DNA of 46,885 nucleotides from Blastochloris sulfoviridis. GTDB lineage: Bacteria; Pseudomonadota; Alphaproteobacteria; Rhizobiales; Xanthobacteraceae. The translations under genes were made by a program, and so were the position numbers. The stretch is from positions 1-46,885 of the forward strand of contig NZ_VWPL01000026.1 of NCBI RefSeq assembly GCF_008630065.1, in the 5' to 3' direction. Every line of letters begins with the position of its first letter. Within the stretch, counting starts at the first letter, position 1. Of the stretch, positions 39,091-46,547 are shown piece after piece. Under the pieces are notes generated by a model that did not search any database, was not told where the DNA came from, and saw nothing but the letters and a program-made list of their open reading frames with translations.

Positions 39091-39386
39091 CAACGGCCCC
39101 AGACGCTGACGCGTTGGGCCGTTGACACTTGCGGATTTTCTTTTTGGAAATCGTTACTGCCCAGGTACCCTGCGGAGCGCTAACTCATTGAAATATAAGG
39201 CGCCAGTGCCATACGCCGTCCGGAAACATGCGGGAAACGGGCCAAAAATCGCCCTGTTTGGCTCGCCCCCCGAAAAAACATGACGACTTTTCAATAGGTT
39301 GGGGTACCTGGGCAGTAACTGGAAATCAGAGATTTCGCGACAATCCGCGAGCGGAACCAACGGTCCGCGTTCGCGGCCGTTGGTCT
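39091..39386 (-). repeat. Composite palindromic repeat interrupted by an insertion
   Basis: Reverse-oriented copy of 34083-34201. The parts are 39091-39124 (CAACGGCCCC...GGGCCGTTG), 39131-39152 and 39320-39350 (GCGGATTTTC...GAAATC / ATTTCGCG), and 39357-39386 (ACCAACGG...CCGTTGGT). The 167-bp element at 39153-39319 splits the middle part. Confidence 0.85.
39145..39327. mobile_element. 167-bp MITE-like element with 18-bp inverted ends and 8-bp target duplication
   Basis: The element spans 39153-39319. Its ends GTTACTGCCCAGGTACCC (39153-39170) and GGGTACCTGGGCAGTAAC (39302-39319) are perfect complements. TGGAAATC occurs directly outside both ends (39145-39152 and 39320-39327), as an 8-bp target-site duplication. 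The interior has no ORF of note. An 8-bp duplication fits families such as IS66, ISL3 or IS256, but the ends do not let me choose, and no parent transposase is in the window. Confidence 0.9.
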
Positions 39387-39431
39387 TAAACGCGCTTGAA
39401 ATCTTGGTCTTAAACGCGCTTGAAATCAAAG

Positions 39432-39465
39432 GCGTCATGGCCGGGACAGCCCGGCCATGACGACG
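39432..39465. repeat. GTCATGGCCGGG palindrome
   Basis: GTCATGGCCGGGACAGCCCG and complement, related to the palindromic part of 5222-5250 and 37144-37172. Confidence 0.6.
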
Positions 39466-39521
39466 GCGGGTCAAATTCAAGGGCCGTTGATATCACGCGT
39501 CATGCTTCGCGCCCGCGGGGC

Positions 39522-40640
39522 TCAGGGCTTCTTCGAGAACACCAGCTCGGGCGCGGCCGGGGCCGGGGTCAGCGGTGTCGACAGGATCCTCTTGGCAAGG
39601 GGATCGAAGCTCGGCAGGTCGATGGCGCGCAGCACCTGGTCGTCATAGGTCTTGACGTAGTAGCGCAGGCTGGCGAGGTCGGCGATGGTCGACCACTGGG
39701 TGAACTCCATGACCGACGCGTCACCCTGGTCGGGCCGCACCCATCCCTGCGGGATGTCGAAATTGTTCAGGATGTGCTCGGCCAGCCGCACGCTCTCCAT
39801 GCCGCCGGCCTTGGGCTGCACCGACATCGCGTAGCCCAGCGCGCGGATGAAGCGCGAGGGCGGGGTCGGGTCGCCGGGAATGCCGAGCAGGCCGGAGCCC
39901 TGGCCGAGCGGCGCGACCGTCTGCCCGCCGACCCGCAGCGGCGGGGCATTGGTGGGCGAGATCTTCACATAGTTGCGCAGATTGCTGAGGTGCCAGTCGA
40001 ACGTCGGCGAATTGGTCATCACGCCGAACGGGTTGTCGTGAACCTTGAGCACCCCGTCCACCGGCTCGATCACCACCGCGGCGCCCGAGGCGTCGTGCAG
40101 CGTGTAGTGGAGCGGCGGCGCCACGCCCATATTGGGATCCTTGACCCCGATCACCGATATTCCGGCCAGCGCCGCCTTCACCTCGGCGACCGAGGCGAAG
40201 CTGGTCAGCGCCCAGGTGAGGAAATCCCATTGTGCCAGCGAATGCTTGGGGTTGGCCTTGGCCGGGTCGGCGTAGCCGACATAATCCGGGAAATACAGCG
40301 CGCCACCGACGAGCCCCTTCTCGTTGAGCCCGTCGACCAGCACCGGCATGTCGAAGGCGTTGAGGCCAACGGCGGCGTACCTGCTGGTCCAGGTCATGGC
40401 GCCGGGCTTGCCGTCGGGGCCGGTGGCCGTGAAGGCGAAATTGCGCGGCACGACGATGGCCGCGGACTTCAGCAGGAAGCCCATCTCCATCGTCCGCCCG
40501 TAGATGACGCCACCATCGGTTGTGCGGATGACGAAGCTGGTGCAGGCGTCGACGGGCGAACTCACCGCCACGGCGCCCGCCAGGGCCGGGGCAAGTGCCC
40601 AGACCGCGGCCTTCGAGCGGATACGTTTCAGCCAGGACAT
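39522..40640 (-). CDS. Choloylglycine hydrolase / linear amide C-N hydrolase family protein
   Basis: Ntn-type amidase of 372 residues. The signal peptide is cut before Cys33 (SPVDACTSFVIRT), which would become the N-terminal nucleophile. Further family features are Arg49 in YGRTMEMG, the Asp in AFDMPVLVDGLNEKGL, Asn in VMTNSPTFDWHL and the C-terminal Arg region. Relatives include penicillin V acylase, bile-salt hydrolase and N-acyl-homoserine-lactone acylases. The substrate here cannot be told from sequence, but in a free-living bacterium bile salts are unlikely. Periplasmic location is expected. TGAGGAATCA precedes the ATG. No operon partner. Confidence 0.9.
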   Translation of the reverse strand: MSWLKRIRSKAAVWALAPALAGAVAVSSPVDACTSFVIRTTDGGVIYGRTMEMGFLLKSAAIVVPRNFAFTATGPDGKPGAMTWTSRYAAVGLNAFDMPVLVDGLNEKGLVGGALYFPDYVGYADPAKANPKHSLAQWDFLTWALTSFASVAEVKAALAGISVIGVKDPNMGVAPPLHYTLHDASGAAVVIEPVDGVLKVHDNPFGVMTNSPTFDWHLSNLRNYVKISPTNAPPLRVGGQTVAPLGQGSGLLGIPGDPTPPSRFIRALGYAMSVQPKAGGMESVRLAEHILNNFDIPQGWVRPDQGDASVMEFTQWSTIADLASLRYYVKTYDDQVLRAIDLPSFDPLAKRILSTPLTPAPAAPELVFSKKP

Positions 40641-40816
40641 TGATTCCTCACTTGTTTTCTTGACGCAGCGCCGGGTCCTGCCGGTCCCGGCATCTCTCCC
40701 GGATGGTCCGGGGCAAAGGCAGGCGTCTCACACAAACCCGAGCCAAACCCTAGCATCGCAAGCTCGCCGAGAGGTTAAGACGGCGCGGAAAACGAGAATC
40801 CGTCTTTCAGTCTCCT

Positions 40817-41128
40817 TCTAGGGCCTCCGCCGATCCGACTGACCCAAGCGGATGCGTCTCAAGTGTTTGCCTCCCAAGCCTCTGAGTTGTCGCATTTTCT
40901 TTCGCAAAACCGGTTCCCACTTTTGCGGAGAATGCTCAAGTCTCTGAGTTGTCGCATTCTCTTTCGCAAAACCGGTTCCCACTTTTGCGGAGAATGCTCT
41001 AGGTCTTTGATCTGTCACATTCTCTTTCGCAAAAACGGTTCCCACTTTTGCGGAGAATGCTCTAGGTCTTTGATCTGTCGCATTCTCTTTCGCAAGACCG
41101 GTATCCGCTTCTGCGGAGAGTGCTCTAA
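40817..41128. repeat. Head palindrome plus four 62-63-bp tandem units
   Basis: A divergent head (CTCCGCCGATCCGACTGACC...GGATGCGTCTCAA) is followed by units starting at 40884, 40946, 41009 and 41072. Each contains TTCGCAA-ACCGGTTCCCACTTTTGCG and GAGAATGCT. Spacing of 62-63 bp and slight divergence between units show an older array than 36829-37003. Confidence 0.9.
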
Positions 41129-41880
41129 ACCAACCGCCGTTGACAACCACTGATTATGCCCCAAGGGGCGATGTGGCTCAACGGCACGGGCCGCCCGCCA
41201 CGCGCCGTGCCGTGGTGCGCGCGCGGCCGCGGGATCCGGCGGCTGGCTGGTCTTGAAAATCATTCTGCCATCAACTCGCAAATACAGACGTATCCCTTTG
41301 AGATCTGGCGCGAGGTCCTTGGCGCGGAGATGAAATCATGCGTCTTACCTGCGCCGGGCAGCATATTTCCATTGACTTTTCGCACCTGCAAAAATGTAAT
41401 CACCGCCGCAACAGATTGCTCGGCATCGGCGACCGCTGGCCTCTCCCCCGGGACCAGCATAGCGAGCGAGAGGGGGAAATGACGCGACAACACAACAGGT
41501 TGGGCCGGCGGCGCGCGCCGCGGCAACGATGGCGCCTGGGCTGACGCCAGCCCGGCCCGCCGCTCGCGCCGCGGGCTTCGGCTCCCCTTGCCTGGTCCGA
41601 TGGCCGGTCGACGGCAGCCGCGACCGCACCGCCGAAAGCATCGGGCCGGGCGACGACGCATTGCCCGCCGGGCCCGCGCCGGACGCGGTCGTTGCGGCGC
41701 CGGATGAGGCCGTTGCGACGGCGGACGCGGCCGTTGCGGCGTCGCCCGCATGCGTTGCGGCGCCGTTCGCTCGACCAGACGACACGCCACACGACCCCAA
41801 CGCCAACGGACCGCTCTCCCCCGCCGGTCTGGACGAAACGACCTTGTAGCGCCGGTGCCCTCCGGCGGTGGAGACATGCC
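41129..41880. other. Long upstream region of the hydrogenase genes
   Basis: Between the tandem array and the first hydrogenase gene lie 750 bp. The first part is AT-richer and contains the promoter candidate at 41372-41400. The second part (41450-41850) is very GC-rich, with imperfect GTTGCGGCG-type repeats at 41690-41770. A frame 41529-41849 (106 codons, Ala/Pro-rich) runs to 31 nt before the next start but has no recognisable features, and I do not call it a gene. I found no clear FNR/FixK site. Confidence 0.4.
41372..41400 (+). promoter_or_regulatory. Candidate sigma-70-type promoter upstream of the hydrogenase genes
   Basis: TTGACT (41372-41377), a 17-nt spacer and TGTAAT (41395-41400). 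It would give a leader of about 470 nt before the NuoE-NuoF fusion gene, so it may serve another transcript. Confidence 0.45.
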
Positions 41881-43581
41881 ATGTTGCTGACGGAACAGGA
41901 CAAGCAGAAGGCGCAGATTTCCCAGCTCGCCGAGACGCATTCCCGCAATCGCTCGGCCCTGATTCCCATCCTGCAGACGGTGCAGCGCGATTATGGCGAG
42001 GTGTCGCAGTTCGCGCTGCAGCACATCGCCGACGTGCTCGGCCTGCACGCCGCCGACGTCTATTCGGTCGCCACCTTCTATCAGTTCATCAACACCGCGC
42101 CGAAGGGCAAGTTCATCATCCGGCTCAGCCGCGACATGTCGTCGATGATGAAGGGGGCCAAGATCGTCGCGCGCCAGCTCGAGAACGACCTCGGCATCAA
42201 GTTCGGCGAGACCACGCCCGACGGCATGTTCACGCTCGAATGGACGAGCTGCATCGGCATGAACTACCAGGCGCCGGCGATGATGATCAACAATGAGGTG
42301 TTCTCCAACCTCACGCCGCAGCGCGCCCATTTGATCATCGAGGACTGCCTGCAGGGCTTCCGCTCGCACCGGCCGACGGTGGGCAAGATCGGCGAGACCT
42401 ATTCGTCCGCCCTCACCTATGCCAGCCACGAGGCCGAGGCCGGCCTGCGCAACGCGCTGGCGATGAGCCCGCCGGAGGTGGTCAGCGAAGTCGCCGCCTC
42501 CGGCATCCGCGGCCGCGGCGGCGCCGGCTTTCCGACCGGCACCAAGTGGCGGCTCGCCGCCGCCGCCAAGGGCGACCTCAAATACATCGTCTGCAACGCC
42601 GACGAGGGCGAGCCCGGCACCTTCAAGGACCGCATCCTGCTCAGCCGCTTCGCCGACGTGGTGTTCGAGGGCATGACGATCGCCGCCTATGCGGTGGGAG
42701 CGCGCGAGGGCGTGATCTATCTGCGCGCCGAATACACCTTCCTCAAGCCGCAGCTGGAGGCGGCGCTGGCGGCGCGCCGCCAGACCGGCCTCCTGGGCAA
42801 GAGCATCCTCGGCCATGACGGCTTCGACTTCGACATCCGCATCCACATGGGCGCCGGCGCCTATGTGTGCGGCGAGGAAACCGCGCTGATCGAGTCGCTC
42901 GAAGGCCGGCGCGGCCATCCGCGCAACCGCCCGCCCTACCCCATCGATGTCGGCCTCAACGGCAAGCCGACGGTGGTCAACAATGTCGAGACGCTGTCCT
43001 CGATCTCCTGCATCCTGGCGCGCGGCGCCGCGTGGTTCTCGTCGATCGGCACCGAGCGCTCGAAGGGCTTCAAGCTGTTCAGCGTGTCGGGCGACTGCAC
43101 GCGCCCGGGCGTCTACGAGCTGCCGTGGGGCATCACCGTCGAGGGGCTGCTGGAGACGGTCGGCGGCGGTAACGCCAAGGCGGTGCAGGTCGGCGGCTAT
43201 TCCGGCATGCTGATCCCGGCCTCGCAGTTCGACCGCCGCCTCGCCTATGAGGATCTCGGCATCGGCGGCTCGGTGATCGTCTACGGCCAGGACCGCGACA
43301 TGCTCGACGTCGCCGAGAACTATTTCGAGTTCTTCGTCGACGAATCCTGCGGCCAGTGCACGCCGTGCCGCGACGGCAACGTCAAGCTGCTCGAAGGCAT
43401 CCGCGCGCTGCGCCAGGGCAAGTGTTCGAGCCGCTACCTCAACGAGCTGATCAGCCTGTGCGAGACCATCCAGGTCGCCTCCAAATGCGGCCTCGGCCAG
43501 CTCAGCCCCAACATCCTGATCGCCATCAACAAGCACTTCCGGGACGAAATTCTCGCGCGTCCCATGGTCGGCCAACACTGA
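41881..43581 (+). CDS. NuoE-NuoF fusion, NADH-oxidoreductase subunit of [FeFe] hydrogenase
   Basis: Diaphorase-type partner expected to pass electrons between NAD(H) and HydA; 566 residues. Residues 1-165 are a NuoE/HoxE-like thioredoxin-fold domain. Its four [2Fe-2S] cysteines are reduced to one: Ser83, Ser88 and Asn128 stand where Cys is normal, and only Cys124 (TSCIGMN) remains, so that cluster is probably absent. Residues 166-560 are NuoF-like with the FMN site GIRGRGGAGFPTGTKW (208-223), CNADEGEPGTFKDR, and the N3 [4Fe-4S] ligands Cys490, Cys493, Cys496 (SCGQCTPCRDG) and Cys536. The usual C-terminal ferredoxin domain of HydB is lacking. GGAG lies 7 nt before the start. hydA begins 18 nt downstream, so the two are one operon. 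HoxF-type fusions are a parallel. Confidence 0.9.
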   Translation: MLLTEQDKQKAQISQLAETHSRNRSALIPILQTVQRDYGEVSQFALQHIADVLGLHAADVYSVATFYQFINTAPKGKFIIRLSRDMSSMMKGAKIVARQLENDLGIKFGETTPDGMFTLEWTSCIGMNYQAPAMMINNEVFSNLTPQRAHLIIEDCLQGFRSHRPTVGKIGETYSSALTYASHEAEAGLRNALAMSPPEVVSEVAASGIRGRGGAGFPTGTKWRLAAAAKGDLKYIVCNADEGEPGTFKDRILLSRFADVVFEGMTIAAYAVGAREGVIYLRAEYTFLKPQLEAALAARRQTGLLGKSILGHDGFDFDIRIHMGAGAYVCGEETALIESLEGRRGHPRNRPPYPIDVGLNGKPTVVNNVETLSSISCILARGAAWFSSIGTERSKGFKLFSVSGDCTRPGVYELPWGITVEGLLETVGGGNAKAVQVGGYSGMLIPASQFDRRLAYEDLGIGGSVIVYGQDRDMLDVAENYFEFFVDESCGQCTPCRDGNVKLLEGIRALRQGKCSSRYLNELISLCETIQVASKCGLGQLSPNILIAINKHFRDEILARPMVGQH

Positions 43582-43599
43582 CGCCGGAGGATCAAGTCC

Positions 43600-45531
43600 A
43601 TGGACACCGCAAGCCACAACGCCAGCCCGGCCGCCACCAGCTCCGCGCGCGCCCCGCGCAGCCATGCCCACAGCCATCCCGCCGTCGATCCCAACGCCGC
43701 GCCGGTAACCCTCACCATCGACGGCATCGAGGTCACGGTGCCGAGCGGCACCACCATCCTCGCCGCGGCCGAGGCGGCCGGCGTCCGCATCCCGACGCTG
43801 TGCCACCATGCCGACCTCGCGCCGGCCGGGGTGTGCCGGGTGTGCGTGGTCGAGGTCGAGGGCTCGCGCGCGCTGCAGGCGTCGTGCGCCTATCCGATCA
43901 CCCAGCCGATCAAGGTCAACACCACCACCAAGGCGGTGCGCAAGGCGCGCCGCCACATCATCGACCTGATGCTCGCCAACCATTATGGCGACTGCTACAC
44001 CTGCGCCCGCAACGGCAATTGCGAGCTGCAGGCGCTGGCCCAGGAATACGGCGTCGACGGCCTCAAGTTCGGCCGCACCACCGAGCCGAAATACGAGATC
44101 GACCGCTCGAACGGCACCATCGTGCGCGACATGAACAAGTGCGTGCTGTGCGGCCGCTGCGTGCGCACCTGCAACGAGCTGCAGGAGGTCGGCTGCCTCA
44201 CCCTCGACGGGCGCGGCGCGCAGTCCAAGGTCTCGACCTTCGCCGACAAGGCGCTGGCGTCGGTGATCTGCATCAGTTGCGGCCAGTGCATCAATCGCTG
44301 CCCGACCGGCGCGCTCAGCGAACTCGACCAGACCGACGAGGTGTGGGCGCTGCTCGACGATCCTTCCAAGCACGTGGTGATCCAGACCGCGCCGGCGCCG
44401 CGCGCGGCGATCGGCGAATGCTTCGGGCTTGAGCCCGGCACGCCGGTGACGTTCGAGATGAACTCGGCGCTGCGGCGCATCGGCTTCGACGGGGTGTTCG
44501 ACACCAACTTCACCGCCGACCTCACCATCATCGAGGAGGGCACCGAGCTGATCCTGCGGCTCTACAAGGCGCTGGTGAAGAAGGATCCCGCCGTCATGCT
44601 GCCGATGTTCACCTCCTGCTCGCCGGGCTGGGTGAAATACATCGAGCACTTCAACCCGGACATGCTGGCGCACCTGTCGACGGCCAAGAGCCCGCAGCAG
44701 ATGTTCGGCGCGCTGATCAAGACCTACTACGCCCAGAAGAAGGGCATCGATCCCGCCGACATCGCGGTGGTGTCGCTGATGCCGTGCACCGCCAAGAAGT
44801 ACGAGGCCAACCGGCCGGAGATGGTCTCCAGCGGCTTCAAGGACGTCGACTACGCGCTGACCACCCGCGAGCTCGCCAAGATGGTGAAGGAGGCGGGCAT
44901 CGACCTGCCCAAGCTGCCGAAGTCGGACTTCGACCCGCCGTTCGGCTCGGCCACCGGCTCGGGCGTGATCTTCGGCGCCACCGGCGGCGTGATGGAGGCG
45001 GCGATCCGCACCGTCATCGAGCTGGTCACCGGCAAGACCGTCGAGAACTTCTACGACCACGCCGACATCGTGCCGCTGCGCGGCTTCGAGGGCGCGCGCA
45101 TGGCCGAGCTCACCATCGGCGAGGTGGGCGAGGTGCCGGGGATTCTCAAGCACCTCGTGCCCGACTGGAACTGGCTGAAGGGCGCGACGCTGAAGGTCGG
45201 CGTCGCCCACGGCACGGCCAATGCCCGCAAGGTGCTCGACGACATCAAGGCCGGCGGGCCGTTCAGCCAGTGCCACTTCATCGAGTTCATGGCGTGTCCG
45301 GGCGGCTGCCTCGGCGGCGGCGGCCAGCCGATCCCGACCGATGCCGAGATCCGGGCGGCGCGCGCCAAGGCGATCTATGCCGAGGACCGCGGCGCGCCGG
45401 TGCGCAAGTCGCACGAGAACCCGGCGGTGCTGCAGCTCTACAGCGAGTTCCTGCTCGGCGGGCCGGCCGGGCACGAGGCGCACCAGCTCCTGCACACCCA
45501 CTACACGCAACGCGGCAAGTTCATCGCCTGA
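43600..45531 (+). CDS. hydA: [FeFe] hydrogenase catalytic subunit, M3 type, variant L1 motif
   Basis: Catalyses H2 evolution or uptake, or senses H2; 643 residues, cytosolic. Order of domains: a His/Ala-rich N-tail (about 1-33), a NuoG-like [2Fe-2S] ferredoxin (PTLCHH...GVCRVCVVE...SC), a His-ligated [4Fe-4S] site (HYGDCYTCARNGNC), two [4Fe-4S] sites (CVLCGRCVRTC, CISCGQCINRCP), then the H-cluster domain. L2 is MPCTAKKYE (Cys396) and L3 is EFMACPGGCLGGGGQ (Cys566, Cys570), both normal. L1 reads TSCSPGW (338-344) instead of TSCCPGW. The 55-residue distance to Cys396 equals that in Clostridium CpI, so Ser341 aligns with the ligand position and Cys340 with the proton-relay position. GGAGG lies 9 nt before the start. 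No HydE, HydF or HydG is in the window. Confidence 0.95.
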   Translation: MDTASHNASPAATSSARAPRSHAHSHPAVDPNAAPVTLTIDGIEVTVPSGTTILAAAEAAGVRIPTLCHHADLAPAGVCRVCVVEVEGSRALQASCAYPITQPIKVNTTTKAVRKARRHIIDLMLANHYGDCYTCARNGNCELQALAQEYGVDGLKFGRTTEPKYEIDRSNGTIVRDMNKCVLCGRCVRTCNELQEVGCLTLDGRGAQSKVSTFADKALASVICISCGQCINRCPTGALSELDQTDEVWALLDDPSKHVVIQTAPAPRAAIGECFGLEPGTPVTFEMNSALRRIGFDGVFDTNFTADLTIIEEGTELILRLYKALVKKDPAVMLPMFTSCSPGWVKYIEHFNPDMLAHLSTAKSPQQMFGALIKTYYAQKKGIDPADIAVVSLMPCTAKKYEANRPEMVSSGFKDVDYALTTRELAKMVKEAGIDLPKLPKSDFDPPFGSATGSGVIFGATGGVMEAAIRTVIELVTGKTVENFYDHADIVPLRGFEGARMAELTIGEVGEVPGILKHLVPDWNWLKGATLKVGVAHGTANARKVLDDIKAGGPFSQCHFIEFMACPGGCLGGGGQPIPTDAEIRAARAKAIYAEDRGAPVRKSHENPAVLQLYSEFLLGGPAGHEAHQLLHTHYTQRGKFIA

Positions 45532-45542
45532 CGCCAAAGCTC

Positions 45543-45608
45543 CGTCATCGCCGGGCTTGTCCCACGGCTGTCCGTGCCGGACAGCCGTGGGCTTGTCCCG
45601 GCGATGAC
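45543..45608. repeat. Nested GCCGGG palindrome after hydA
   Basis: GTCATCGCCGGGCTTGTCCC and its complement enclose a second hairpin (CACGGCTGTCC / GGACAGCCGTG). It starts 11 nt after the hydA stop and could serve as its 3' hairpin, though it has no T-run. The gap 45532-45883 also contains a 15-bp direct duplication (45670-45684, 45685-45699), and no gene. Confidence 0.75.
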
Positions 45609-45883
45609 CGGGTGGTTGTGGCCGGCAGGGGTGCCGTGACGGCGCGGTTGTGGCGGGGCTCTGCCGTGGCGGGGGCTTCCGGGGCGGGGGCTTCCGGGGC
45701 GGAGCTGTCGCGGCCGGCGGGGGCGCCAGCGGGCGGCCCGTGGCCACGGAAAGCTTTCATCAAGCATGAGAATCAAGAGGATAAAGCTTAGGTTTGATTA
45801 ACCCATCTTCTTAAGCGGGTGGCGAACTCGCAGTGGCAGTCTTCTCGTCAATTGAAGCAAATAATAACTCGGCGAGGAGTGCA

Positions 45884-46471
45884 ATGAAGCGTCAAACCGA
45901 GTTCGGCGGAAGTGCAACCGCCGGCGCCACTTGTACGTCATGGGTCGATCCCTTCGCATTGCCTGCGCGGTTCGCCGCGGCCGACCCGACGGCCGATGGA
46001 CGGGTGCGCGACATCGAGATCGACCGCAACCGCGTGGTGCTCCGGCGGGCGGTGGCCGGCATCCGGATGCGGCTCAACGTGCCGATCGAGAGCTATCTCG
46101 GCGTGGTGGTGCGCATCGAGCCCGGCCCGGCGCCTTCTTACGGCAACATCGCCGTGGTGCTGGCGCACCGCGACCCGGCGCTGTCGGTGACGCTGTCGGC
46201 GGCCGGCGATTGCGACGACGTGATCGCTGACTGGCAGGCGTGGTCGAAGAGCCTCGGCTGCCCGATGCTGGTCGGCGACGGCGAAGGGGCGTGGCGCGAG
46301 CCGATGTCCCGGCTCGGCGCCCTGGTGGTGACCCCAGCCGTGCCGCGCCGCCGCCGCCGCTCGGCCCACGTCAAGCGCCGCCCGCGCGCCTTGATGCGGC
46401 GCAAGCCCGGCCGCCCGGCGCTCACCGCATTGGTCCATCGCGACGAGCGCGAGATCATCGCAAGATCTTGA
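45884..46471 (+). CDS. DUF6101 family protein
   Basis: Protein of 195 residues of unknown function, in a family I associate with Bradyrhizobium-like bacteria. SWVDPFALPARFAAADPTAD, DRNRVVLRRAVAGIRMRLNVP and YLGVVVRIEP are recognisable, and the C-terminal part is very basic (VPRRRRRSAHVKRRPR). The ATG at 45884 has GAGGAG 8 nt upstream; the open frame extends 17 codons further. The AT-rich sequence just upstream (45760-45870) likely carries its promoter. Apparently unrelated to the hydrogenase genes. Confidence 0.8.
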   Translation: MKRQTEFGGSATAGATCTSWVDPFALPARFAAADPTADGRVRDIEIDRNRVVLRRAVAGIRMRLNVPIESYLGVVVRIEPGPAPSYGNIAVVLAHRDPALSVTLSAAGDCDDVIADWQAWSKSLGCPMLVGDGEGAWREPMSRLGALVVTPAVPRRRRRSAHVKRRPRALMRRKPGRPALTALVHRDEREIIARS

Positions 46472-46547
46472 CCAACCCCTGAGACGTCGTCCCGGACGGA
46501 CGCGAAGCGTCCGAGCCGGGACCGTTCGCCGAAAAGCACACGCTCAA

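Noticed and set aside
36829-41128. CRISPR array from the regular 61-63-bp repeats
   Set aside because: The whole period is conserved, with no variable spacers, and no cas genes are present; these are tandem palindromic repeats.
41529-41849. A small gene upstream of the hydrogenase fusion
   Set aside because: Ala/Pro-rich low-complexity translation over imperfect DNA repeats, with no ribosome site or family; kept only as a note.
41260-45747. A 1495-codon open frame on the minus strand antisense to the hydrogenase genes
   Set aside because: Its composition is that of a codon-position shadow of high-GC coding DNA (Ala/Arg/Asp/His-rich), with no domain, and both hydrogenase genes on the other strand are unmistakable.
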